A stretch of DNA of 25,132 nucleotides, taken from Epsilonproteobacteria bacterium UBA6211. Lineage in GTDB: Bacteria > Campylobacterota > Campylobacteria > Campylobacterales > Arcobacteraceae. The notes under the pieces are model-generated. The model had not been told where the DNA came from. It ran no database searches and worked only from the letters and a program-made list of their open reading frames with translations. Shown here piece after piece: positions 8,807 through 16,802 of this stretch. Every line of letters starts with the position of its first letter. The first letter of the stretch is position 1. The translations under genes were made by a program, and so were the position numbers. The stretch lies in NCBI GenBank assembly GCA_002421845.1, contig DISL01000114.1:1-25132 (forward strand). The letters run 5' to 3'.

Positions 8807-11007
8807 AAATAGTGTTTTTAAAATCACTACTCTTTTGTGTAGTCTTCTTTTGTACAAGCAATCTCTTTGCAAAAGAACAAATTAGGTGGGGTGTTTTTGC
8901 TTATTTGGGTTATGATAAAACAAAAGAGGAGTATGAGCCATTGGTTGATTACCTTAATACGTTCCTCAAAGATGAAGAGGTTGTTCTAGAGATTTTAGAA
9001 CAGCAAGATATTAATAAACGTATTGAAGAAAAAACTTTAGACATCGTGACTACAAATCCTACTCATTATCTCCATATTAAATCACAGTATAATATCCAAG
9101 GTGTAATTGCAACTTTGCTAAAAGAATCAGGTAGTACATATCTATCACAACTAGCAGGTGTGATTATTGCTCGTTCCGATAATATTAGGGTAAACTCTTT
9201 GAATGATATAAAAGGTAAGACAGTATCAGCCCCTAGTAAGCAACATATGGGAGGTTTTAGGTCGCAGTTATATGAACTTTATCAAGTGGGTATTAATGAA
9301 AATGATTTTAAAGAGTTGTATCAAGTTGTTACACATCAAGCAGTCGTTTATCACATTTTAAATAAAAAATCGGAAGTGGGTTTTATTAGGGATGGTGTTT
9401 TGGAAAAAATGGCAAAGACTGAAGGGCTTGATTTGTCACAAATTAAAGTCATAAATTTACAAAACTATCCAAATTTTCCTTATATGGTATCTACAAAGTT
9501 GTATCCAGAATGGCCAGTGTTTGCTTTGGCTCATACTAATGAAAAGTTGATTAGAAGATTTGCAACAGCACTTTTTGCACTTGAACCAGGTACTATCAAA
9601 GGTATATATGGTTATACGCCTTCCGTTGATTACTCAGGTATTGAAGATTTGTCTCGTAAATTGAGACTTCCTCCTTACGATGATGCTCCAGAGTTTTCGG
9701 TGTTTGATATTTGGGATAAATGGAAATACTTGATAGTATTTTTTTCATTTTCATTTGTTCTTATTATAGTATTAGCGTTTTGGTTGCATGTTCTTCTTAC
9801 AAAGGTAAAACTAGAAAAAGATTTCAGTGATTCGTTGCTTGGTAGTCTTGGAGAGGGAGTTATAAGTCTTGATAAGGACTTTGATGTTGTTTTTGTGAAT
9901 GATGTTGCATTTAAACTTCTTGGGTATACTCAGCAAGAATTTGAAGATATGGATGACAAAGCCATATTAAAAATCAAAAAGTCTTGTGAAAAAAGAGAAG
10001 AATGTCCTATCGTAAAAACGGCAAATGATAAGCAGACTAGGTCTATTGATGATATGTTTGTAAGAAAAGATGGTAGTTTAATCCCTGTAAATTATACTGT
10101 TGCACCTTTAAATGGAAGTGGTGTTATAGTTATCTTTAGGGATATTTCAAAAGTTCTTGAATATGAAAATACACTAAAACAACAAGCCTATGAACTAAAA
10201 GAGCTTAATGAAAACTTGGAACAAAAAATTATTTTTGAAGTTGACAAAAACAAAAAACAAAATGAGCTTATTCAACAACAAGCAAGACTTATAGCTCTTG
10301 GTGATTTGATAGGTAATATTGCTCACCATTGGAGACAGCCTCTTAGTATAATTACAGGCTATGTAGGTAACTTGCAAGTACAGGCTGAACTAAACGGTAG
10401 TGTCGAAAGGGAAGATATTGACCAAGCTGGTGATAAAATAATAGAAACCGCTACATATTTAAGCAATACTATTGAAAGTTTTAGGTCTTTAGTTACTCAA
10501 GAAAAACCATTTCAGAATTTTCCTATAGAAGATAGTTTCAAAAAAGCATATAGTCTATTAGAAGGGCTATTTATAAAACATAGTATTACAATGGAAATAT
10601 CATCTGGAGCTGATAAAATATTTATCAAAGGTTTTGCAAATGAGTTAACAGAGGTCTTTTTGAATATACTAAAAAATTGTGTAGATATTTTAACGGCTAG
10701 AAATATTTTCCCAAAAGTTGTACATGTTGCATTTATAGATATGGAAGATAAGATAAGAATTACCATACATGATAACGGTGGAGGGATAGAAGATGAGTAT
10801 TTATCAAAAATCTTTGACCCTTATTTTACTACAAAACACAAAAGTCAAGGGGTAGGGCTAGGGCTTTATATAAGTGCAAAAAATATTAAAGAGCATTTCA
10901 ATGGTGACTTGTATGTGAAAAATGAGGAGATGATAGTAGATGGTAAAGAGTTCATTGGAGCAAAGTTTGTGATAGAGTTTAAAAAAGAGGAAAATAATAC
11001 ATTATAG
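8803..11007 (+). CDS. Sensor histidine kinase with PhnD-like periplasmic domain and PAS domain
   Basis: A 734-residue membrane kinase. Residues 1-23 look like a signal peptide or anchor. Residues about 25-300 resemble the phosphate/phosphonate-type (PhnD) periplasmic binding fold; the IRWGVFAYLGYDKTKEEYEPLVDYL and DIVTTNPTHYLH regions are typical. Membrane helix 309-331 follows, then a PAS domain (about 340-455), a coiled coil (455-500), and the dimerisation domain with IAHHWRQPL, where H508 is the probable phosphorylated residue. The ATPase domain has N621/N625, DNGGGI (657-662), FDPYFTT and GVGLGL (683-688). Tetrathionate sensor TtrS and several oxyanion sensors share this layout, so an oxyanion or small organic ligand is a reasonable guess. 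It overlaps the upstream cyclic di-GMP gene by 4 bases. No response regulator lies nearby, so its partner is encoded elsewhere. Confidence 0.9.
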   Translation: MKIVFLKSLLFCVVFFCTSNLFAKEQIRWGVFAYLGYDKTKEEYEPLVDYLNTFLKDEEVVLEILEQQDINKRIEEKTLDIVTTNPTHYLHIKSQYNIQGVIATLLKESGSTYLSQLAGVIIARSDNIRVNSLNDIKGKTVSAPSKQHMGGFRSQLYELYQVGINENDFKELYQVVTHQAVVYHILNKKSEVGFIRDGVLEKMAKTEGLDLSQIKVINLQNYPNFPYMVSTKLYPEWPVFALAHTNEKLIRRFATALFALEPGTIKGIYGYTPSVDYSGIEDLSRKLRLPPYDDAPEFSVFDIWDKWKYLIVFFSFSFVLIIVLAFWLHVLLTKVKLEKDFSDSLLGSLGEGVISLDKDFDVVFVNDVAFKLLGYTQQEFEDMDDKAILKIKKSCEKREECPIVKTANDKQTRSIDDMFVRKDGSLIPVNYTVAPLNGSGVIVIFRDISKVLEYENTLKQQAYELKELNENLEQKIIFEVDKNKKQNELIQQQARLIALGDLIGNIAHHWRQPLSIITGYVGNLQVQAELNGSVEREDIDQAGDKIIETATYLSNTIESFRSLVTQEKPFQNFPIEDSFKKAYSLLEGLFIKHSITMEISSGADKIFIKGFANELTEVFLNILKNCVDILTARNIFPKVVHVAFIDMEDKIRITIHDNGGGIEDEYLSKIFDPYFTTKHKSQGVGLGLYISAKNIKEHFNGDLYVKNEEMIVDGKEFIGAKFVIEFKKEENNTL

Positions 11008-11025
11008 CCGTAAGGCTACAATGCG

Positions 11026-11889
11026 TTATTTGAAATCTATTTTTTTTGTAAGATAAATAAAAACAGAAAGGGAAGTTATAATAACACCGACACCTATTAT
11101 CAGGTATAGGGCATTTATCATTTGGCTATAGTCGTTTATAGCTATTTTAAATACTACAAGCAAGGACTCAATCAAAAGTGCTATAATGATAGTAATCATA
11201 AACTTAGTCAAAACTTTATATTCTGATTTTTCATTTTTTGAGTAACTTTTAAATAAAACCTCTTGTTCTAGCAATGTTTTTGCTAGGTCAAATATAGCAA
11301 GACCCAAAGTCAAAGCAACAATAGGTTTGAATATATGTTCTATTGAAATATGGTGGTTTATAAATGAGCTTATAAAGTCATATAGAGAATAAAAAATAGT
11401 AAAAAGTGCTAATACTATCATCAATGAACTAACCACCATATAAAAAGTTTTGTTTAATATATTGAAGTTTTTATTTAATTCCAAAAAACCTAGTCTTTTA
11501 AGTATAGCTTGTAGATTGAAGTCCATAAATACTATAGAATCATCTATTTTGACTATAGCAGTAAGGCAAGTTTCACCTGTAGCACTGCTTACATAAGGTT
11601 TTGTAAAAGCTATTTTATCATCTTTAAAATCTACTTTATCAAGTAGATATTGTCTATTTCTTCCAATCGGTTTTTCAGAAGTTTTATCTCTATAAACATT
11701 TGGAGAGACTTGATTTAGTGTTGAGGCATCTGCAAAATAAATGAGTTCCAAAGATGGAAAAACTTTAAAAATTTGTTCATAATTTTTATTTGATTTGGAT
11801 TTTATATCTCCAATATTATGCATACTCTCTTTGATAAAGTTTTCTATATCAAGCTGGTTTTTATTGTATATTTCTATAAACTCTTGCAT
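11026..11889 (-). CDS. PDC/Cache sensor-like protein with four membrane helices
   Basis: A 287-residue protein of unproven function. The first part (about 1-135) resembles a PDC/Cache ligand-binding domain. It includes GRNRQYLL, then FTKPYVSSATGETCLTAIV near residues 95-113, a pattern seen in many Campylobacterota sensors. Four hydrophobic helices follow at about 147-170, 187-207, 227-249 and 260-282, with a short basic tail. Such proteins are annotated in relatives as PDC sensor domain proteins, sometimes under the loose name general glycosylation pathway protein. Unlike usual Cache receptors it has no N-terminal helix or signal peptide, and no kinase, GGDEF or MCP output domain. The ATG has AAAGGA 6 bases upstream and a TACAAT box at 11919-11914. 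It converges with the kinase gene (18-base gap) and lies 83 bases downstream of marR on the same strand. Confidence 0.7.
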   Translation of the reverse strand: MQEFIEIYNKNQLDIENFIKESMHNIGDIKSKSNKNYEQIFKVFPSLELIYFADASTLNQVSPNVYRDKTSEKPIGRNRQYLLDKVDFKDDKIAFTKPYVSSATGETCLTAIVKIDDSIVFMDFNLQAILKRLGFLELNKNFNILNKTFYMVVSSLMIVLALFTIFYSLYDFISSFINHHISIEHIFKPIVALTLGLAIFDLAKTLLEQEVLFKSYSKNEKSEYKVLTKFMITIIIALLIESLLVVFKIAINDYSQMINALYLIIGVGVIITSLSVFIYLTKKIDFK

Positions 11890-11913
11890 ACAATATCCTT
11901 TCTATTTTTGGAA

Positions 11914-11919
11914 ATTGTA
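11914..11919 (-). promoter_or_regulatory. Candidate -10 box for the PDC protein gene
   Basis: The minus strand reads GATACAAT, with TACAAT 25 bases ahead of the ATG at 11889. The -35 region is not convincing. If real, the gene need not depend on read-through from marR. Confidence 0.35.
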
Positions 11920-11972
11920 TCAAAATATCTACATTTATTTAAAGAATTACTGGTTATATTTTAGACAAGAAA

Positions 11973-12479
11973 TTAGCAGTCAAGTTTTACAAGTATCTTT
12001 TTGAGGATTTTTTCAAAAATATTTTTTTCTGAGTCATCCAATACTCCAAATGAGTCCATAGTGATTTTTACTATATCGTCAAAAGCTTTTATGGTAAGTT
12101 CTATCCCAATAGGAGTGATAGATACTAACATACTTCTTTTATCCTCTGTTGATGGTACTCTGTAAATCAATTTTTTTAATTCTAGTTTTTTTAGTAGTTT
12201 TGTCATACCACCTGAAGAAAAAATCATATTTTCATAAAGTTCTGTTGGTGTTAGAGGTTTGTTTTGACATAATAAAGACATCAAAACATCAAATTCAGAG
12301 GTATTTAAACCATATTTTGAATTAAAAAGTTTCTCTTTTTGTTCTGTTAGGATTTTGTTGACTAGCATCAAAGGTAGCCCAACATCCACGACAGTTTTGT
12401 ATTTATCGTAGTGTTCTGGGAGTTTTTCTTGCAAGAACTTATGTTTTTCTTCTATAAAACTTAATATATCACTTTTCAA
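11973..12479 (-). CDS. MarR-family transcriptional repressor
   Basis: A 168-residue winged-helix regulator of the MarR family, which bind palindromes as dimers and release DNA on contact with small, often phenolic or toxic ligands. The helix-turn-helix spans about 75-103 (LTPTELYENMIFSSGGMTKLLKKLELKKLI), and the wing has RVPSTEDKRSMLVSIT (107-122) with the conserved D113-K-R. Helical dimerisation segments flank it. The start is TTG at 12479, with AAGGTG 6 bases upstream; there is no better in-frame start. It is divergent from the efflux operon across a 134-base spacer that carries two palindromes, so it most likely represses the pump genes and itself. Cys71 and the C-terminal Cys168 are present, but thiol sensing is speculation. 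Confidence 0.92.
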   Translation of the reverse strand: MKSDILSFIEEKHKFLQEKLPEHYDKYKTVVDVGLPLMLVNKILTEQKEKLFNSKYGLNTSEFDVLMSLLCQNKPLTPTELYENMIFSSGGMTKLLKKLELKKLIYRVPSTEDKRSMLVSITPIGIELTIKAFDDIVKITMDSFGVLDDSEKNIFEKILKKILVKLDC

Positions 12480-12507
12480 ATCAACACCTTTTGACTTTTG
12501 TAATTGT

Positions 12508-12515
12508 ATTTTATA
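12508..12515 (-). promoter_or_regulatory. Candidate -10 box for marR
   Basis: The minus strand reads TATAAAAT, 28 bases ahead of the TTG start. The first palindrome (12540-12563) lies where its -35 region would be, which fits autorepression. Confidence 0.4.
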
Positions 12516-12539
12516 ATTTTTTTCTTAAAAAGTAGATAT

Positions 12540-12563
12540 ATTTATCTTCCTAGAAAGATAAAT
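12540..12563. promoter_or_regulatory. Probable MarR operator 1
   Basis: A 24-base palindrome, ATTTATCTT-CCTAGA-AAGATAAAT, in which 11 of 12 base pairs are symmetric. The only break is C12549/A12554. Its length and its place in the marR/efflux divergent spacer are typical of MarR dimer sites. It lies next to the presumed marR promoter and about 30 bases upstream of the presumed efflux -10 box. Confidence 0.7.
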
Positions 12564-12567
12564 TAAG

Positions 12568-12596
12568 TTATATAGTGTTACAATTTCACAATATAA
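12568..12596. promoter_or_regulatory. Second inverted repeat, possible operator 2 overlapping the efflux promoter
   Basis: The arms are TTATATAGTG (12568-12577) and CACAATATAA (12587-12596), with one mismatch and a 9-base centre. The right arm covers most of TATAAT at 12592-12597, the best -10 match for the efflux operon. A protein bound here would block RNA polymerase. Its sequence is unlike operator 1, so it could bind a different regulator. Confidence 0.5.
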
Positions 12597-12597
12597 T
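12592..12597 (+). promoter_or_regulatory. Candidate -10 box of the efflux operon
   Basis: TATAAT lies 17 bases ahead of the ATG at 12614. The start of transcription would then fall close to the ribosome site AGGAG (12604-12608), giving an unusually short leader. A weaker TATAGT at 12571-12576 would give a more usual leader of about 30 bases. Confidence 0.4.
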
Positions 12598-12613
12598 ACT
12601 ACTAGGAGAGTAA

Positions 12614-13693
12614 ATGAAAAGTAGAAACAATAGATATATACAAGCACTTTGTGTAGGCTGTTTGGTATTTGGACTATCTGGTTGTGGTGATAAGGAGTCA
12701 AATTCCAACGCAACACAACAAAATCAAAATATGCCACCTATACCTGTAAAAACATTTAAGGTAGAGCGTAAAAATATAGTTTTGGATAAAACATACTCAG
12801 CTATTATTAAACCTTATGAACAAGTTGAAGTTATATCAAGGGTGCAAGGTATCCTAGAAAAACAACATTTTGTTGAGGGCACTTTTGTCAAGAAAGGTGA
12901 CTTACTTTATACGATAGAACAAGATAGCTATCAAGCAAAACTTGATGTGGCAAATGCAAATTATAAAAAAGCGTTAAACGATTATGATAGAGCTAAAAAG
13001 CTTTATGAAACAAAATCTATAAGCGATAAAGAGTATGACTCATTTGTATCTGCTTATGAAAATGCAAAAGCAAATCTTAGATTAGCTGAGCTAGATTTTG
13101 AGTATACCACAGTAAAAGCACCTATAAACGGTATTGTAGGTATCAAAAAATTTGATAAAGGAAACTTTATTCAAGCTAACACCTCTTTGGTTAGTATTAC
13201 TGCGACAAACCCTATCAATGTAGAGTTTTCAATACCAAAAAGTGATGTAAATAGATATTTAAAACAGTTCAAAAAAGCTTCTACAGAAGTTAAAATAGTG
13301 GATGCTAACAATAAAGAGTCATCAATAAATGGGACTATTAACTATATTGCACCACAAATTGACAGTAGTACAAATACGTTGCAATTAAGAGCGAAGTTTG
13401 AAAATAGTTCAAATGATTATATTGTAGGTGATTTTGTACATGTTGCAATAAAAGGTTTACAGATTGAAAACTCTATAGTAGTTCCAGAACAAGCTATTTT
13501 ACAAACACAAAACGGAGCGATAGTTTATGTGGTTGCAGATGGTGTTGCATCACCAAGACCAGTTATGTTGGATGTGTTGACAAAAGACGGTATGGTAGTA
13601 AGCGGTCCATTACAAGACGGTGATAATGTGATTATAAACAATATAGCAAAATTAAGACCTAATTCAAAAGTGGCTCTTGTAGAAGGAAATTAA
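12614..13693 (+). CDS. RND efflux periplasmic adaptor (membrane fusion) lipoprotein
   Basis: This is the periplasmic adaptor linking the inner-membrane RND pump to the outer-membrane channel, an AcrA/MexA/CmeA-like protein of 359 residues. The signal peptide ends in the lipobox LSGC, with the lipidated Cys24. The biotinyl-lipoyl-like part begins at EVISRVQGILEKQHFVEG, followed by a helical hairpin (about 100-165), the second lipoyl half (TVKAPINGIVGI) and a beta-barrel (about 205-280) ending in IVPEQA-type residues. The ATG follows AGGAG by 5 bases. The stop is one base before the start of the pump gene, so translation is coupled. It is the first gene of a four-gene efflux operon facing a divergent MarR repressor. 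The substrates are not known; the RND type suggests multidrug export. Confidence 0.95.
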   Translation: MKSRNNRYIQALCVGCLVFGLSGCGDKESNSNATQQNQNMPPIPVKTFKVERKNIVLDKTYSAIIKPYEQVEVISRVQGILEKQHFVEGTFVKKGDLLYTIEQDSYQAKLDVANANYKKALNDYDRAKKLYETKSISDKEYDSFVSAYENAKANLRLAELDFEYTTVKAPINGIVGIKKFDKGNFIQANTSLVSITATNPINVEFSIPKSDVNRYLKQFKKASTEVKIVDANNKESSINGTINYIAPQIDSSTNTLQLRAKFENSSNDYIVGDFVHVAIKGLQIENSIVVPEQAILQTQNGAIVYVVADGVASPRPVMLDVLTKDGMVVSGPLQDGDNVIINNIAKLRPNSKVALVEGN

Positions 13694-13694
13694 A

Positions 13695-16600
13695 ATGTTC
13701 TCCTCATTTTTTATAAAAAATCCAGTATTTTCAGCAGTAGTATCTATTATCATACTAATTGCTGGGATTGCTTCTATGGTAAGTTTACCTATAGAACAAT
13801 ACCCAAGAGTTGTTCCACCGCAAGTTGTGGTATCTGCCGTTTATCCAGGAGCTAGTGCAGAGACGTTATCAAAAACAGTTGCGGCACCTCTTGAAGAACA
13901 AATAAACGGTGCAAAAAATATGATTTATATGAATTCGAGTGCCGATGATAGCGGAAGAGTTAGTATAAATGTATTTTTTGAAGTGGGTACAAACGCAGAT
14001 GATGCAAAAATAGATGTAAACAACAGAGTTCAAGCTGCTATTTCAAAGCTTCCTGAAGCGGTGCAACGTCAAGGTGTGAGAGTGTATGAAAGGTCTCCAA
14101 GTATGTTGCTTGTTGCCGTGATATATTCTCCAAATAATACTCACGATACCACGTTTTTATCAAATTATGCACTTATTAATATAGCAGATGAGATAAAAAG
14201 GGTAAACGGGGTAGGGGATGCTACAATTTTCGGGGCTAAGGATTATTCAATAAGATTATGGATTGACCCTAAAAAACTAGCTTCATATAAATTGACACCA
14301 CAAGATGTAATATCAGCGGTAAAAGATCAAAATGAGCAATATGCAGCTGGTAAATTTGCTTCAGAGCCACTTAGTGAAAAACAAATGTTTACATATACTA
14401 TTTTGTCACAAGATAGAATGGCAACACCTGATGAGTTTGGCAATATTATAATAAGTGCAAAAAAAGACGGCGGAACATTGAGGGTGAAAGACGTAGCTAC
14501 GGTAGAGCTTGGGTCTAATAGCTACAACCTTATCACAAAGCTTGACAAATCTCCTGCTATACCTATTGCTGTTTTTTTACAATCAGGTGCCAATGCACTT
14601 GATACTGCCGAGGGTGTAAAAAAGGTTATGGAAGAGGTAAAATCTAGATTTCCAAATGATGTAGCCTATGAAATACCGTATGATACAACCGATTATGTAA
14701 AAATATCTATTAAAGAGGTTATAAAAACTTTTATAGAAGCTATAGTATTGGTTGTGGCTGTTATTTTCCTATTTTTGCAAAATTGGAGAGCTACACTGAT
14801 ACCTATACTTGCAGTTCCAGTCTCTATAGTAGGGGCATTTGCAGGTATGTATATGTTTGGATTTAGTATAAATCTTTTGACATTGTTTGGTCTTGTATTA
14901 GCTATTGGTATTGTTGTGGATGATGCTATTATTGTTATTGAAAACGTAGAGCGTCATATGAGGGAAGGTATGAATCCAAAAGAGGCTACTTTACAAGCGA
15001 TGAAAGAGGTTTCAGGTGCATTGATAGCTATTGTTTTGGTATTGTGTTCTGTATTTATACCTGTTGCGTTTTTGGGTGGTTTGACTGGTGAAATGTATAA
15101 ACAATTTGCCATAACTATAGCAGTTTCTGTTGCTATTTCAGGGTTTGTGGCATTGACACTTACTCCGTCACTTTGTGCAACTATTTTAAAACCTATACAC
15201 AAAGAGCCTACAGGGTTTTTTAAATGGTTTAATAATATGTTCCAAAAGGCTACGAATGGATATAGTGCAGTTGTGCAAAAAAGTATAAAATACAGCCTAA
15301 TAAGTGGATTGTTGTTTGTAGCTTTGATATATGCAAGTTATGATATGTTAAAAATGATGAAAACTGGACTTGTACCTCAAGAAGATCAAGGTACTATTTT
15401 CGTATTTAGCTATAACCCACCTGCCGCCTCGCTCAATAGAACCGAAGTTTTGACTGATGCTATATATGATACTGTGGCAAAAAATGATAATGTAAAACAT
15501 GTCGTATCATTCACTGGGCTTGATTTTATGACATTTGCGGAAAAAACAAATGCTGCAGCTACTATTATCAAACTCAACACTTGGGATGAAAGACCTAGTC
15601 CATCACAACATGCTGGTGCTTTGGCTGGTGCATTTGGAGGACAGATAATGGGTATCCCTTATGGTTTTTCTATTCCTGTACTTCCTCCACCTATTATGGG
15701 TATGGGACTTGCAGGCGGTTTTGATATGTATGTTCAAAATAGAGCAGGGGATAGTATGCTTGAACTGAATAAATATGTTCAAGAAATCATCCAAAAAGCA
15801 AACCAAAGGGGTGATTTAGTAGGTGTTAGAACTACGCTAAATACCATGGTACCCCAATATAGAGTAAGCGTAAACATAGAAGAAGCAAAAGCCAAAGGTG
15901 TAAACGTATCTGATATTTATAACACACTTAGTGCAACTTTGGGTAATTATTATATAAATGATTTCAATCTCTATGGAAGAACATACAAAGTAAATATAGG
16001 TGCTACAGGTGATAATAGAAAAGGTCCAGAGGATTTGAATAATATTTTTGTACGAAATCAAGCAGGAAACCTTATCCCTATCGGTACTTTGGTAAGCTTT
16101 GAAAAAACAGTAGGAGCTGATTTGGTTGAGAGATTTAACCTCTTCCCATCGGCAAAAATTTCGGGACAACCAGCCCCTGGATATAGTTCAGGTCAGGCAC
16201 TAAAAGCAATAGAAGAGGTGGCAAAAGATGTATTACCTGAGGGGTATACTATAAGCTGGGTAGGAACTGCTTATCAAGAGAAAAAAATAGCAAGTGATAG
16301 TGCCTTGGCATTTGTATTTGGTATTATACTTTTATACCTGATTTTAGCTGCTCAATATGAAAAATGGTTAATGCCTATTTCTGTTTTGATGGCTGTGCCT
16401 TTTGCAATATTCGGTGCCATAATAGCTACTTTATTAAGAGGACTTGAAAACGATATATATTTCCAAATAGGGCTTTTGGTTCTTGCTGGACTTGCTGCAA
16501 AAAATGCTATTTTGATAGTAGAGTTTGCAATGCAAAGGGTGAGAGATGGATTAAGCGTACATGACGCGGCTATAGAAGCGGCAAAAATAAGACTTAGACC

Positions 16601-16802
16601 TATTATTATGACATCTTTGGCATTTACCCTTGGAGTTGTGCCTCTTGCTATTAGTAGCGGTGCCGGAGCTGCTAGTCGTCATGCCATAGGTACGGGTGTA
16701 ATAGGTGGTATGTTGGCTGCTACGTTTTTGGCTATCGTATTTATACCACTATTTTATATTTGGGTTTCAAAACTTGTGATGAAAAAAGGGGCAGAGCAAT
16801 GA
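13695..16802 (+). CDS. RND multidrug efflux pump, inner-membrane subunit (HAE1 family, AcrB-like)
   Basis: A proton-driven drug exporter of 1035 residues, the normal length for AcrB/MexB/CmeB. It starts FSSFFIKNPVFSAVVSI, the usual first membrane helix, and has LPIEQYPRVVPP at 31-42, typical of the hydrophobe/amphiphile efflux family and not of metal pumps. The proton relay aspartates are D409 and D410 in GIVVDDAIIVIENVERH (helix 4). The matching lysine is in AGLAAKNAILIVEFA (helix 10, near residue 935). Two large periplasmic loops and 12 membrane helices are evident. Translation is coupled to the adaptor gene (1-base gap, GAAGG upstream of the ATG). The TGA stop overlaps the ATG of the outer-membrane gene. 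Overall it resembles a CmeABC-type tripartite system, but it is MarR-linked here, whereas CmeABC of Campylobacter is controlled by the TetR-type CmeR. Confidence 0.97.
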   Translation: MFSSFFIKNPVFSAVVSIIILIAGIASMVSLPIEQYPRVVPPQVVVSAVYPGASAETLSKTVAAPLEEQINGAKNMIYMNSSADDSGRVSINVFFEVGTNADDAKIDVNNRVQAAISKLPEAVQRQGVRVYERSPSMLLVAVIYSPNNTHDTTFLSNYALINIADEIKRVNGVGDATIFGAKDYSIRLWIDPKKLASYKLTPQDVISAVKDQNEQYAAGKFASEPLSEKQMFTYTILSQDRMATPDEFGNIIISAKKDGGTLRVKDVATVELGSNSYNLITKLDKSPAIPIAVFLQSGANALDTAEGVKKVMEEVKSRFPNDVAYEIPYDTTDYVKISIKEVIKTFIEAIVLVVAVIFLFLQNWRATLIPILAVPVSIVGAFAGMYMFGFSINLLTLFGLVLAIGIVVDDAIIVIENVERHMREGMNPKEATLQAMKEVSGALIAIVLVLCSVFIPVAFLGGLTGEMYKQFAITIAVSVAISGFVALTLTPSLCATILKPIHKEPTGFFKWFNNMFQKATNGYSAVVQKSIKYSLISGLLFVALIYASYDMLKMMKTGLVPQEDQGTIFVFSYNPPAASLNRTEVLTDAIYDTVAKNDNVKHVVSFTGLDFMTFAEKTNAAATIIKLNTWDERPSPSQHAGALAGAFGGQIMGIPYGFSIPVLPPPIMGMGLAGGFDMYVQNRAGDSMLELNKYVQEIIQKANQRGDLVGVRTTLNTMVPQYRVSVNIEEAKAKGVNVSDIYNTLSATLGNYYINDFNLYGRTYKVNIGATGDNRKGPEDLNNIFVRNQAGNLIPIGTLVSFEKTVGADLVERFNLFPSAKISGQPAPGYSSGQALKAIEEVAKDVLPEGYTISWVGTAYQEKKIASDSALAFVFGIILLYLILAAQYEKWLMPISVLMAVPFAIFGAIIATLLRGLENDIYFQIGLLVLAGLAAKNAILIVEFAMQRVRDGLSVHDAAIEAAKIRLRPIIMTSLAFTLGVVPLAISSGAGAASRHAIGTGVIGGMLAATFLAIVFIPLFYIWVSKLVMKKGAEQ

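Noticed and set aside
11005..11018. Small hairpin TAGCC-GTAA-GGCTA after the histidine kinase gene
   Set aside because: Only a 5-base stem with no T run on either side. It may contribute to ending the two convergent transcripts but is too weak to call a terminator.
12525..12737. Minus-strand open frame of 70 codons over the divergent spacer
   Set aside because: It overlaps the operators and the signal-peptide region of the adaptor gene, has no ribosome site, and has no recognisable protein features.
15837..16169. Minus-strand open frame of 110 codons inside the RND pump gene
   Set aside because: It lies wholly inside a conserved RND pump gene on the opposite strand and has no ribosome site or family features.
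16760..16798. Upstream in-frame ATG for the outer-membrane factor gene
   Set aside because: It would put 13 mostly charged residues before the lipoprotein signal and overlap the pump gene by 43 bases. The ATGA overlap at 16799 gives a normal signal peptide and coupling.
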